Positions 33,371 to 46,257 are shown, counted from the stretch's first letter. The stretch is 64,000 nt of DNA from Sextonia rubra (GCA_037013555.1 JASUAD010000001.1:72622535-72686534), one strand, 5' to 3'. Numbers and translations: made by a program. Notes: generated by a model from the sequence alone, not told the origin.

Positions 33371-33691
33371 ATGCTTAATTATGTACAAAGATGTTATCAT
33401 CAGGGGGAGTAGTCAATCAGGGGGAGTAGTCAATCAGGGGGAGGCATCCTGAAGTATGCTACCCAGGACATATGTGCGTTGTACTCTTTTTCCTTCTCTA
33501 GGTTTTGTCCCACTGGGTTTTCCTAGTTAAGGTTTTAACGAGGCAGCATTATGCACGTCCAACACCAAGTCAATGATCCTGTAGAACGTTGTACTCTTTT
33601 TCCTTTGCTTTGGTTTTTATCCCACTGGGTTTTTCCTTTGCAAGGTTTTAATGAGGCAACTGTCATTGAATGGTGGTCATCCAAGGGGGAG

Positions 33692-33923
33692 TGTTATAAG
33701 ATGTATTATCATATGTGGATGCCCACATTGGGACCCACATGAGATAAAGGGATTCCTAAGGGTTAGGGTTTTCCCTATTAGGTTGCTTGGGGAGGAAGCA
33801 ATCTTATTCTATAAATAAGATCCTCCTCCCCCCCTATTATGTACACACACATAGATCTAATGAATAAGAATCTCTCTCCCTCCCCTATTCTTCTTTGTCT
33901 CTGGTTCTCCTTTTTTTGTAACA
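33692..33923 (+). repeat. 3' LTR of the young Copia element
   Basis: 232 bp, starting directly after AAGGGGGAG and ending TTTTTTTGTAACA, followed by the TSD GGATG at 33924-33928. Confidence 0.95.
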
Positions 33924-33928
33924 GGATG

Positions 33929-36900
33929 TGAATTATCTTTCCCAAGATGGTAATCAATGTCATTACCCTTGCTTAATTGTGTACTAGCAAAATGCGCCCG
34001 TGCTAAGCATGGAAAATATGATTGACGATACGAAATATTTATAAAAAAAATTATTGACAACTTCTAAAAATTTAAAAAAAATGATACTATTTTGGTGTGA
34101 ATTATATTGAGATGATCAAAATTATAGTAAAGTCATTTGCTATAAATAAATTATCAATATATAAATTTACTAAAGATCTATCCAAACTGTTTTCATGATT
34201 TTCAAATCTTTGCTAAAATGAATTACTCTAGTAACTATCAGATTCACATGTAAAAGAAAAATAAATTTTTTTTAAAAAAAATAAAAAAAAGCTCAAAAAC
34301 TTTATATATATATATAAATTAATCTTTCAAACAAAACACCAAAAAACTGAGAAAAATAAAATAAAAGATATACTAACAAATGATTTGTTTTGCAGTTAAA
34401 TTGAGGTTGATTTATCAATTTAATTCAGTTAGCTTCACGGGAATAATAATAATAATATTATTAATAACAACATAATTGGTTTGTAGGTATTTTACTAAAA
34501 AAGAATGTGTGAGTATGGATTTTGCAAACATATTGGGTTATGGTTGGTTCATTTTATTGTCTACTATTTTTATAAATTGATATTTAATTTTGGAATTTCA
34601 ACTCTACAATTCAAATAAAACAATATGAAGAAATTCAAGTAGAAACAATCATATAAGTTTTAAATATCTAAATATAGTTTTTTTCAACAAAACTACAAAT
34701 GACCAGTGATTGGGTACAACATCAAACTTTAGATTTTAAATACCTACATTAATAAAAAAACACATTCGCATGTAGATACATGAATATAAGAAGATTATGA
34801 GACATAGACATATAAAAATATTTAAATTCATACCAACATCAAGAAGATTATGTTACATACAAAAGTTTGCTCTATGCATATGTATTACACCTGTATATAT
34901 TTAAAACACAAATAATGACAAATAATAAAATCAAAGTAAAGACGAGAAAATGAATCATCAAAGAAAAATCACAATGGCAAAAATTAACAAACTTTAATGA
35001 CTAATGAGACCCTATGATTATTGGTCGGTTTGAGAAATCAAAGGCTTTTTTTATGGAAAACATATGAATTCAAAGATCCCATTGAAATGATTTGATAAAA
35101 TTAGTTGGAACATTGACTTGAGAATTTAAAGTTAAATTAGGAAACACATATATTAAGAAAATCATTTTGTATTATCTCTTATAAAGAATATCATATCTTT
35201 TAGAAACTTATATTAAGGAATTGTGTCAAAGTTAGACTTTCTTGAATATGTTTGAAAGGGAAATTTATAGTATATATGATTTTGTTTAAAATTTTATAGT
35301 ACATGGGACTCTTGTGAAAGTGGGTCAGTCATATCTTAATATATCATTATAAAATCTAAATAATAGATTAATTAGAGAATAATATAATTCTACATCAATT
35401 ATTTTTTTTTTCTTGTTCTTATTTTTTTTTCTTGTATTTCTCAGAGCAACTGTGATGAGATAAAACCCCATGCCCAACATGGGTGGAAATATTGGACCCC
35501 AAATGCAACCCACTTTGTAAAATGATATTACAAAGTAAAAACAAAAAATTAAAAAAAAGAGAGAATACAAAATCAAAATCTTTTAAATAAATAGACTGTA
35601 AAATAATGATGATAGATCTGATCTCTCAAAGTCGTCAAGAGTACGCGTAAAAGGTAAAGGAAGAGAGTAGAGATTCGTATATCGAGAGATAGTCATATGA
35701 AGGGAGAACCCATCTTGCTTTTCTTCTTGTTTTGATAGGAGCTATAGAGATAATATACATTCTTGAGGAGTTAACAATTAGGAAGAGAAATAAAAGCTTG
35801 AGGAATTATGGCATAAAAGAGCCATTTAAAGGGAGGAGTTACAATGGGATAGTTATCAAAACAAAATTGATTAATAAATAAAAATAATTAAGAAATTAGT
35901 AAAAAGGTCATAATTGAATTTGGTGATCAAAGTTGAATTTTGAAACCAATTTCTATGATACAAATAATTTCTATGATATTGGCAATATAAATGACTAAAA
36001 CATAAAAAGTATTAAAAAAAATAGTAAAGAAATGACCAATTGTATTTTCTTATTACGATGAAATGATTATGCTTAAGAACGGTCAAATAGAAGTCCAATA
36101 AAGGTAAATGCGGCCTGGAGCTTTAAAGGGCCATATCGTATAATTCTTCTTCTCTTCCCAATAAAAAGACCATATGGGGTACCTTGAGTACTGAAGAAAA
36201 GCGTTTAGCCTGGTCGATTTCTGAGAAATGGCAACTCCTTTTATTTTAGTCCCATTCATCTGACGTACTACTGCAATGGCAAGGAACATTGCTCGAACTC
36301 ATAGTGATTCTAGATAAGGATTTGTGGAAGATCAATCCCATGACAACACTGGGATTCAAATCCTTCTTAAGAGAAATAGACAAAAAAATGATGTCTCCAT
36401 ACACAGAAATGGAATGAAGGCGCATTCTAAGCACATCACGCATTCATCACCACCATTTGTCTTCTTCTTTAGTTTTTTTTCTTGGCACTGGGTAGTTGGT
36501 AGAATTTATATAGATAGAGGTGGTTCGAAAATATTAAAAGAGGAAATGAGAAGAGATGGCAGAAGACATATGCAAGAATATAAACTTTGGTAGAACCCTT
36601 ACCTCTTACCTCGTAGTGCTTGTGTAGATATAGTAGCTTGGCAGCGACATCCTAGAGCCGCACTCCCAACCCAACATTATTTCCTCTTTACAGGTAAAGA
36701 AGGCCCTTTTACAATGGAGAAGCTATATGGAAATGTGATAGGTAAAGAAAGATGGGTGGAGTTGAAAAGACGGTAATGTTTTATGCATCGGGACGGCATT
36801 TTTTATGTTGTGGGGTTGAGAAGAGGCATTTCATATCTTCAAACGTATTTAAGGACCATTTCACATCTATGTTAAAATCTTTTTAAGAAGATTTTGTTTC

Positions 36901-37190
36901 AAAGAATTAGTAGGCAAAAATCAAAGAGATTAAGGTTGGTCAATGTTGAAATTCAAGATAGTCAAAATTAACTAAAAGCAATTTGCTGATTTTTACAATT
37001 AGATTCTATTCGCTTCGTATATAATAATTAGCATTGGAAAGTCTTTCCTCCATCCTATTGGAATTATTACTTACGATTAAAGGCAGAGCAATGAGAGAAT
37101 ACTCTTTCTGATCCACATGTGTAACGATGAATATAAGTTTTGATATAGAAAAGAAAAAACAAAAGGAAACAAAAAACGAAAAAGGAAAAA
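33929..37190. other. AT-rich intergenic sequence, no gene recognised
   Basis: CTAGCAAAATGCGCCCGTGC near 33984 resembles a terminal motif seen in plant repeats, but no partner end was found. TA-rich runs lie near 34300. Short ORFs at 35325-35576 and 36083-36593 are low-complexity or show no family features. No repeats of note. Confidence 0.4.
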
Positions 37191-37194
37191 AGGC

Positions 37195-37385
37195 CCATGG
37201 GCTAGGGTGGCTTAGTCCGGCTTACTCTGACTCGTGGAGGGCACAACCCAGCGCAGTGTGGCCATGCTGGGTTGAGGCCTTGCCAACCTGGGCGTGGTGT
37301 GGCATGACATGGCCCGTGACATTTCACGAGCTAGCATGGCACAGCCCAGGCTTGGTTGGGTTGATCTCCAGACCTGCATGGCTTG
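37195..37385. repeat. GC-rich GGCCC/ATGGC island
   Basis: About 190 bp, far richer in GC than its flanks, made of words such as GGCATGACATGGCC, GGCACAGCCCAGG and CATGCTGGG. It is bounded by poly-A-rich sequence on the left and a T run at 37421. It resembles 27465-27550 and 11459-11580 in composition. The open frame across it is not convincing. Confidence 0.45.
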
Positions 37386-37439
37386 TTTTACATCTCTATG
37401 CCGTTTCCATAGGGAGACCTTTTTTTTTTTTTTAAATCA

Positions 37440-38258
37440 ATTTATCCCTCCATGACTAGACTTGTGTGAGAGGTACCTCTTAGCAAAATATTAACTTATG
37501 CATGTCTATGTTTAATATATGGGTGCTTGTGGGTGGGGGAGAGGGTTATTGTTGAGAAGTACCCCCTCATGGCCTTCATGATAGGTAACAATTGTTGCAC
37601 CATATTGACCCAACCATCTTCAATCCAACCCCAATGATCACAAAACTGCTATGAAATTGGCATTCACTCTAGTTTGACGCTAATCTGAATTACATTCATT
37701 GTTGGATTGAATTTCATTAAAAATGTGACTAAATAAATTGTTGAACTTTAAGGCCTAAAAATCAAAGGGATTCAGATAACAACGGGCAGCCCAGTTGGTT
37801 GGATACCTTATTTCTCACCTAAACATCCAAGGGTTTGTCCCTGGTTCCTATTCCATTGGGGGTCGCCTATTTTTCCCATGGCTCGGCTTTTCTTCTTGTG
37901 GGAGAGGCTACTTCTATGGCTGGGTTCTCTTATGGGTCCGTCCCAGTCCCCTTGCTGGCTCCTTAGAAAAACGAGGGTTATGGCTGGGTTCACTCATAAG
38001 TCATGAGAGAGACTTCTTTAAATAATGTAATCCTTTATATATATATATATATGTATGGATATATCTGGTGTGCTACAAAAGGCCTAAATGTGGGAATAAA
38101 CATCATATTTGACCAATAATAAAAGAGGAGCCTTGAGGTAGAGTTATTACTTCTTTCAAGAAAATGAGTGAATGAAACGAAGCTAAGCTAATTTTAGAGA
38201 AAAAAAGCTAAACAGTTAGCTACCGTTCTCCTTTTAAAGCCAACTAATGTTTCGTTAA
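37440..38258. other. Intergenic sequence, nothing recognised
   Basis: Contains a TA microsatellite at 38034-38052 and otherwise no repeat or coding signal. Confidence 0.4.
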
Positions 38259-38269
38259 GTTCCACCCCC

Positions 38270-38569
38270 CCTCCCTCTCTCTCTCACCCCGTCTCTGCTA
38301 CGAATAAGTTATCTTATGAATTTCTCATGCTAAGACTCCATGAGTGGGGTCCATATATATAAAATCAAATGGTGGACCTAAATCTGATTGAAGTGATCCT
38401 TAGGTCGAGCAGAGAGACTCTCTCTCTCTCTCTCTCTCTCTCACCCCGTCTCTGTTACAGACAAGTTTATCGGATGAATTTCCCATGCTAAGACTCCATG
38501 AGTGGGCCCTATATATATAAAATCAAATGGTGGACCTAAACCTGATTGAAGTGATCCTTAGGTCGTGCT
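38270..38569. repeat. Tandem duplication, offset 158 bp, with CT microsatellites
   Basis: CTCTCACCCCGTCTCTG begins both units, at 38281 and 38439. Both contain CATGCTAAGACTCCATGAGT and a TATATATAAAATCAAATGG word, and end GTGATCCTTAGGTCG. CT runs precede each unit (38268-38285 and 38418-38440). Confidence 0.75.
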
Positions 38570-40997
38570 AATTCATATAGAGACTCTAATTTTGAATGGT
38601 TTAAATTTTATAAGTGGGCTCATTGAAAGACACGTAAGATTTCTTTCGGTGCACGCCAGTGGAGCCCTCATGATTTGGACTTGGTAGTGTTCATTAATGG
38701 GGATAAGATGAGTGTGAAAGGCTTGGATTTATCCTAAGGTGTCCCCCGCCATACAGAAAAAAGATGGGCACCAAAGGGATCATAAATAACTACAATTTCG
38801 ATTACTTCCTATTCAATGTTCTATCCACACTTAAAAGAATCATCTAAAAATGACGTAGTTTTCTGTCAGGCTTATTGGGTTGAGCCCACTACCATGATGT
38901 TGGCCCACCACTAAAGCACATAACTCCCCTCTCTCAATTACTCTTTCGTCTTCTCTTCTTCAATGAGGAAACCGAAAAGGGCATTGAACCCTTTTGGCCT
39001 TTGATGCTTCTCTTCATCGGTTCTTCATGGATGGTTATATAAGAAGATATTTTTGGAGAATGAGAAATATAAATCCGAAATCCCTATCTTCTTCTCCATT
39101 GTATCCATTCTTGAGATATAACTCCTCTACCCATTAGCTCATTCATTATGCATCCATCTCTAAGCCTATGGACAATAGAGAGTGATTTGAGTAGGAGAGA
39201 TTTTAAGTAGATCTCCTTTACTTATTGACGAATATGCGACTTCATCCTTCGCGTGGATTGGTTACTTGCGTTGTAGTAGACTTGTTGCACTTGATCCAAA
39301 GCTTCCGTAGCAATCTTTGACTAACAGTGGTATCAAAGACTTAATCTAGTTCACTCACGTAAGGATTCCATCACAGAAGATTGCCTTTGAGGTATTCCTA
39401 TTTTTCCTGCTGTAACAATAAATATTTTTCCTTCTGCATTTCATCTAAAATCTCGTCAAAGGCCCAATCTGAACTATTAATCTAATCTATAGCAGTGGGC
39501 TATTTACTCTCTTGTTCTAATCTATATAGAATAATTTTGTGCCCAAACTTTACAAAATTTTTTGGTGGACCATTCTTCAGTATTCACTTTGATAGATTAG
39601 GCCCACCTATTAAATATCAAACTATTTCTTTATTTTTGAGCCTACTTTGACATTGATGACTCAGAACTTTTTAATGCGTAATTTTTCTTTTGGTTGGGCA
39701 GATCAATACAACAATTAATTTAAGGGGTCTTAATAGTTTCTTAAATTACAAATTTTATGAAATTTAATATGATGGTAAGTATAATATGTATTAGTGTCAA
39801 ATTAAGATAAGTACCAATTCATGGGAGATTATTGAGTGTGAGGGGTTTGTATTTTATAATGGGGGGCCCCATGTAGTGGTAAAAAAGTCATTTCTTATGT
39901 AATCCATAAGAGGTGCCTCTGGATACATTTCCAACCGGTAGCTCTCACGGCTAGGAAGAGGCATCAAAGCCTAAAACCCCATGTAGGACCCACTTGGAGG
40001 TTTGCCAATTAAAGGGAAACTATGTGGAAGGAAGGTCTAATTGTAGATATTCTCTTGGGCAAAGATATCTAAGTGAGATCATCATAACCATTCATTTAGG
40101 ATCTTAAAGTTTTATTTTTTACTTAAGTTACCTTTTTATGAAATTCAATCCAATTGTGAATACAATTTAGATGTGCATCAAATTGGGAGGAGTGCAAATT
40201 CATTGATGATTAATGAATGTGAGGGGGGTGGATTTGATTATTGGGGGCCTACATGGTGGTAGAAACATTTGCTCTCACACAACCCTTAAGAAGTACCTCG
40301 TAGTGGAAATAAATTATTTATTATTATTATCAACATTTTCATTGATTGATGCATGTATGTCGTAATAGGTAGGATGCTCTTCTAGGAAAGGCACAAGCTT
40401 CCCTAGTTAAAATAACGGCTAACTTGCGTGTCCCACCTGTCCAACTCATGATGATCTAAACCACTCCCACTTATGAACCCATGTAAATTTTTACTCAAAT
40501 TTCAACACTTATTCTAGTTTTAATAACACAAATTTGGCACCCATCGAATTATATTAGTTAATAATTAGAATTTGGACAACTTTAAGGCTCTCAATATTAT
40601 ACCTTAAGAAATAAGACGGTTAACATTAATTTATTATTTTCTTTTACAGAGGTGGGTCATTAGGGAGACCTTTCAAACCTTTGAGTCACCAAAATTGTCA
40701 TGCTTTTAGGTAGGTCCCAACAGGCTAGCGCTTCCTTACATGGGGACAACTGGGCCACATGTGATATTTTCAATTCTTAGTGTTTCTCTCCAAATATAAC
40801 GGTTACGTCTATAATGGACCAATCTATGAAGTGCAACACATAGGAAAGTAAGAGAGAAAAAGCTAAGTCTTTCTTAGGTTACAGTTGGCAACCAAATCCT
40901 AAGAGAAAGGATTTTTTATTTTCACAAAGCTGTAAAAAACTCATGTTTGACAATTATAGATGTCCAAAAATTTACAAGGGATGGTTTCAGGTGTTAA
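38570..40997. other. Intergenic sequence with a diverged local duplication
   Basis: About 39760-39945 and 40135-40310 are related: both contain a TTCAT(T)G(A/G)-GATTA-TGA(A/G)TGTGAGGGG stretch, a GGGGGCC-ACATG-TGGTA word and an AAGAGGTGCCTC/AAGAAGTACCTC word. No gene is recognised elsewhere. Confidence 0.4.
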
Positions 40998-41046
40998 AAA
41001 TAACGCTATAGAAATTAGGGCAAAAAGCAGAACATTTTTACCAATT

Positions 41047-41885
41047 TGTGAAGTTGAGAGACATTGACTATTGGCAAAAATCGAAGAGGGTTGGTGGCAG
41101 CAACAATGGGCCTAGGCAAGTCAGATGTTGCCCTCTTCAGGATGCGGTAGTAACCCATATAAGAAGGTTCTCAACAGAACTAGCCCTAGGATACGACGAC
41201 CTTCTCCATATTCGCTTGGTCGCACACTAAGACTATGAATGTTGGACTCCAATGGATTCGATGCCTTAGAGAGTACAACGAAGAAAGTAGAAAGATAACG
41301 GAGAAGAAGAACTAATTTCTTAAACCTAGGCGCCCCATAGATATATCTAAAAAATATTGACATTGGGACATCAAACACCATTAAACCCAATTAATAAAAA
41401 ATGTTTAAATTTTGTAAAATCAAATTCAAAGGCCATTAAATAAAAATGATTAAAATAAATGACTTTGTTTAATAAAAATGTTTTAAAAATAAATTAAAGT
41501 TTTCTACAAAACGTCACCAATTCTGTATTGATATATGGGTCTCTCAAGGAAGACTGGGCTAGGATTTGCAACCCTCCTATGTTCAACGATCACAAAAGAT
41601 GCGCATTGTGGACACACGCCTGGGTAAACATTTTCCGGATCAGGCCCCCGGGGCCAAACCCGACTCGTGCGTGCACATAGGGCTTATAGCAAAAAAGTCC
41701 AAAGCAACTTGATGTGTATAGGACAAGGAATTACTTATAAAGCCCTCAAAGGTTTTGCACTTTTCTAATATGGGACTCTCACAAATACACAAAGATATCT
41801 TTTGCCTCTACATGAAGTAAAAAGAAAGAAGAGAAATCACTTTGAAAAACACCTTGAATCATTTGAAGCCCAAATAAAACCAATG
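41047..41885 (-). repeat. LTR A of the Copia array
   Basis: About 839 bp. The + strand start is TGTGAAGTTGAGAG and the end is AATAAAACCAAT, before GATCTCCCCC (purine tract complement). By eye it is roughly four-fifths identical to LTR B. Confidence 0.7.
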
Positions 41886-44800
41886 ATCTCCCCCTATTTT
41901 AAAATTTTCAATAAGCATCGTACTGATAAGGTGACAGAGCTTGAACCTCACAGTCATGATACAATTTTTAAACCTTTAAGAGTTAAAGTGACCAAGTCTT
42001 AAACTTCAACTATGTATATTGGTTTAAAAAATATGGCAAGATAATAATTGGAGTCCTTTGGTCAGCATGTTATGGCCATGTGCTTTTATCCTAGATTTCA
42101 TGAGTGCTCTAGAAAGTTTGCCCAAGTTCTCAAAGAATGCGGCCCTACTTTCTCACCCAAATAGTTGAGTCTACCAAGAGTGCAATTGTCCTATGCACCC
42201 CACCATATAGGCTATACATCTCATTAAGATTAATTCCAACCTCATTCACTACAAGTTATGTACTGACTTTTAATCTCACATAATAGGAATGAGTTTTGAG
42301 AGACAAATATTCTCTTGTTGTCAGTAGTCCAATCATCGAGATAGCTTATTCTTCCCATTGAACTTATTTTTTGGGATCTCCCGTCATTTGGTTGAGTTCC
42401 CACTATTGATGATTTATGGGCTTAAGACCCATTCCTCTATTTATCACCTTCATCTTTTTCCTTGCAAGGCCTTTTGTCAAAGGATCAGTTAAATTGTCCT
42501 TTGATCTTACACAATCAATTTCAATTACTCCCCCTCCGAGTAATTGTCTTACATAGCTATGTTGCAATTGTACTTGTCAAGATATTCCATTGTATGTGAC
42601 ATTGTGTGCATTAATAATTACTACAGTGTTATCACAATGAAAAATAATAGGAAGAATTGGTTTAGTTCATAATGGAATATCAAATAATAAAATTTTAATG
42701 CATTCGACTTTCGTTGCGGCAGCTCCTAGAGTCAAGAATTTAGAATCCTTAGCGGAATGTGAAATGGAAGTTTGTTTCTTAGAATTTCAAAAAATTGAGG
42801 CACCTTCCAAGGTGAAATATAAGCACTTATAGAGTTAGAATCATCTGAGTCCCAGTCAGCATCATTGTAATACTCAACTACCACTGGATAATTAGAATAA
42901 CACAATGCATAGTCCATATAACAAAAATTTGTTGACACAATCCAAGTTAGTTGCAAAAAACAGTAAATCATCAACATATAAGCAAAAATTATTATTGTGT
43001 CACCATCATATTTAAAGTAAATACATTTCTCAGCTTCATTTATTTTGAAGCCAATGGAAAGCATAATCTCATCAAATTTTATATGTTATTGTTTAGGTGC
43101 TTGTTTTAGTCCACATAAGAACTTTATCAACTTGCACACCTTATGCTTTTGGCCTTTTATGGTAGAACCTTCTGGTTGATCCATAGAAATTTCTTTATCT
43201 AAATCTCCATTTAAAAAGGTAGTATCGACATCCATTTGATGAATAACCAAATTATGAACAGCAGCAATAGCAAGTAAGATTCCAATTGAACTAATTCTTG
43301 ACACTAGGAAATAAGTGTTAAAAAGGTCTACTCCCTCTTTTTGTTTAAAGCCTTTGTTTACAAGCCTGACTTTGTACTTTTCTATTGATCCATCAAGTCT
43401 TAATTTCTTCTTAAGAACCCACTTGCACCCTAAAGGTTTGGAACTTGAAGGTTAGTCAACTAGTTCCCAAGTGTTGTTTTATAAAATGGATTCAATTTAA
43501 TTATCTAATGCTTCCTTCCAAAAAGCAACATCATTAGAAGCCATAGCCTCCCTAAAAGTAGATGGGACCTTTTCAACTAGATAAGCTAGAAAATCAGGAC
43601 CAGAACAAGTGGTAATCCTCAGTCTTTTACTCCTTTTAAGTTGTAATTCCTTTTCTTCAGGAACTTCTAAAACTCTTTTGGATAAAGAGGGTTTTGATGT
43701 AAGTCTAGATTTAAAAGGAAAAACAGTTGCAAAGAAATCTGCACCTCTAGACTAAAATTGTTTTGTTCCTCTAATTTATGAAACCTATAGGTAGCACTAT
43801 CTTGTGCATATTCTATGAAGACACATTCCGATGAGTGGGGGCATAACTTGGGCGTTTTAGGATCAATTATTCTAATATGAGCCACACAACCCTACAAACT
43901 AAAATATCTTAGATTGGGCTTCCTTTCTTCCCAAATCTCAAAGGTTGTTTATTAGTCTTAGAATGTAAAGTCCTATTCAATATGTAACATGCAGACAACA
44001 ATGCTTCACCCCACAATTTTTTTGGACAACGATCAAGATGGAATCAACATGCATTTAACTATTTCAATTAAAGTCCTATTTTTTCTTTCTGTTAGTCCAT
44101 TTTTTTTGTTATAGGGGAAAGTACTGGTTCTTTTAATCCCTCTAGATTCACGAAAAATTGAAAATTTTTTTTGACTCCTAAAAGTAACCACTGTTTTGTT
44201 TAATTTATTTTGAACTTCAGAAACATAAATCTTAAATTTGGATTAATGCGTCATCTTTAGTTCTTTATAGGTATACTTAAGTATATTTAGAACAATCATC
44301 AATAAAAGTAATAAAATAATATTTACCACCTTTAGACACAGTATTACTTAAATCACAAATATCAGAATGCACCAGTTGAAGCACCTTAGGCTGCCTTTCC
44401 ACATTATGAAATGGTTTACAAGTAATTTTCGAATGAGAACAAATTTCACACTTCTTATGTTCATCAGTATACTTATCAATCAAGCCATCATTACTCATAT
44501 TTTTTGTAGTTCTAAAATTAATATGTCCAAATCTACCATGCCATTCATCAATAGAGGTTACAATATAAATAGAAGAAGAAGAATCATTTTTATTAATAAT
44601 ATTCAGTTTAAACATTCCCTCATATGCATAACCCTTACTGGCAAATACCCCTTTCTTGGTGATTATAAACTGGTTAGATTTTATGACTTGTTTAAATCCA
44701 ACCTTATTCAAAAGAAACCTTGAAACTAGGTTCTTTCACATGTTTGGGGCATGTTATACATTTACCACAGTCATAGGTTTTTTAGAAGTGAACCGAAGTT

Positions 44801-45400
44801 CAACCTTCCTTTTATCGATTATTGAAGTAGTAACGGTGGTTCCCAAAGTAAGCTTATAGCTGTTTGTGACATTGTCATAAGTTATAAATGTATCTCTATC
44901 ATAGGTAACATGTGTGGTTGCACCTGTGTCAATCCACCATCTTTCACTTTTGGTAGTGGTATTGGTATTTACTTTAGAGATCAAAGCAACTAAGTGTTCC
45001 TCCTTCGTAACATTAGCTTGGAGTTTTTTAGGCTGGGATTGCTATGGAAGCTTCTATTTGTAATGGCATTCCCTGGAAAAGTGTCCTGGCTTTCCACATA
45101 CAAAAAAAATCACCCTTAACCTACGGCTTAAACCTGTTGCTTATTAGTCCCTTGGTTTTTACTGAACTTATTTTGGTTTAGCTTTCGATTTTGTCTTATG
45201 AAGGAGGACATTATTATTTTTATTTCTGCTTAGATTGTGATCAAATTCCTTTTTTCTCATCATTCTCTTTGGGTTTAGTCTCAACCACCTGTATGTTTCC
45301 ACGATTATCAGCTTGATTTTTTGGATCACTAATCTAAGCCTCTTCCTCAATTCTCAAATAGCGCTGAAGGCACTTTAAGGATTAATCTCTCCTTTTGTGT
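41886..45400 (-). pseudogene. Copia pol of the left array copy, heavily decayed
   Basis: From right to left on the minus strand: zinc knuckle CGKPGHFSREC near 45070-45110, protease (WWIDTGATTHV, ORF 44754-44984), GAG-pre-integrase (WHGRFGHINF) and integrase start (HSDICDLSN, FIDDCSKYT) in 44277-44711, integrase C-region (43667-43885), RT (DVDTTFLNGDLD, LCGLKQAPK) in 43086-43304, and RNase H (YNDADWDSDDS) in 42732-43064. Frames change and stops abound. Compared with the right copy, a block of several hundred bases is missing between the RT region and RNase H (about 42880-42960). The gag continues to the right, to about 46460, interrupted by the Cassandra insertion. Confidence 0.75.
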
Positions 45401-45812
45401 CGAATAGCTTTGTGAATGTCCTTCCCAGTGGGTGGTAATTTTTCAATGTTGGTTGCCACTTAGAATAACTTATCAACTTGGATTCCTTCTTTAACAATTT
45501 GAACAACTATGGTTTGTAAGTCATGTACATGGGGCAAAATTGATTGTCATTTGCCATCTTGAAATTTAGATATCGACTAGCTGTGTACTTCTTAGCCCCG
45601 ATTCCTCTATCTTATTTTCTTATTAAGTGCTTTCTAGAGGTATTTTGCATATTAGGAATCTAAGTACAAATTATAAACATCGTTTGCCACCAAGTTCAAA
45701 ATGTGGATATTGCACAAGAATCGTCTTTATTCCACTTCTTTTGTGCATATGAGCCACCAAGGCCTTCTTGTAACAACCCGCCCCGCACCATCGAGGTATT
45801 GTCCGCTTTAGA

Positions 45813-45865
45813 CTTCCCAGGAGGTCACCCATCCTGAAATTGCTCTGATTCGAGCACGCTTAACT
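45813..45865 (-). other. 5S rRNA-derived segment in the left Cassandra LTR
   Basis: On the minus strand: TTAAGCGTGCTCGAATCAGA, then CAGGATGGGTGACCTCCTGG. This matches the box C-containing 3' part of plant 5S rRNA. It is not a 5S gene, because the 5' half is absent. Confidence 0.85.
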
Positions 45866-46206
45866 TTATAGTTTTTATGGAAGTCCTCACGGTTTTGTCC
45901 CCAAAAGGCGCCTCGACAGTTTATGACGGATTTTTACTTATATTCTTTACATTCAAGCACTCTTGGGACTGGGTCGTTACAGGCCCACCAGCTTCAGCCG
46001 GCTATGTCCCCATATCCACACATGTCGGACTGAAGATGGCTTCATAAGCGATGTGGGACTTTGCTCCCGCCCCTAGCCAGGACGCGGACTCAAGAGGTCA
46101 CCCAAGGGGCATCAAACCCCGCCACTACTCAGAGGAGAGCCATCTCCTTCTCTGATACCATCTGTAAGAACCCGCCCCGCACCATCGAGGTATTGTCCGC
46201 TTTGGA

Positions 46207-46257
46207 GTTCCCAGGAGGTCACCCATCCTGAAACTGCTCTGACTCGAGCACACTTAA
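46207..46257 (-). other. 5S rRNA-derived segment in the right Cassandra LTR
   Basis: On the minus strand: TTAAGTGTGCTCGAGTCAGA, then CAGGATGGGTGACCTCCTGG. The GGATGGGTGACCTCCTGGGA core is unchanged between the two LTRs while neighbouring bases vary. Confidence 0.85.

Larger units (their letters stand above)
28113..33923 (+). mobile_element. Very young, non-autonomous mosaic Copia element
   Basis: The two 232-bp LTRs (28113-28344, 33692-33923) differ at a single base. GGATG flanks both sides (28108-28112, 33924-33928). A primer-site-like GTTATCAGCACGAG follows the 5' LTR, and AAGGGGGAG precedes the 3' LTR. Despite this youth, pol is a set of short remnants with stops and large deletions. The interior also contains an antisense kinase exon (28714-28828), a GC-rich unknown stretch, an LTR-end/primer-site junction from another element (30721-30743) and many micro-palindromes. 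It must have been copied recently with enzymes supplied in trans. It lies downstream of the transporter gene in the same orientation. Confidence 0.92.

Noticed and set aside
36083..36593. Short ORFs on both strands
   Set aside because: They overlap each other, lack family features and are consistent with chance.
45813..46257. 5S rRNA genes
   Set aside because: Only the 3' half is present, it lies within LTRs with retroelement hallmarks, and the 5' half is absent.
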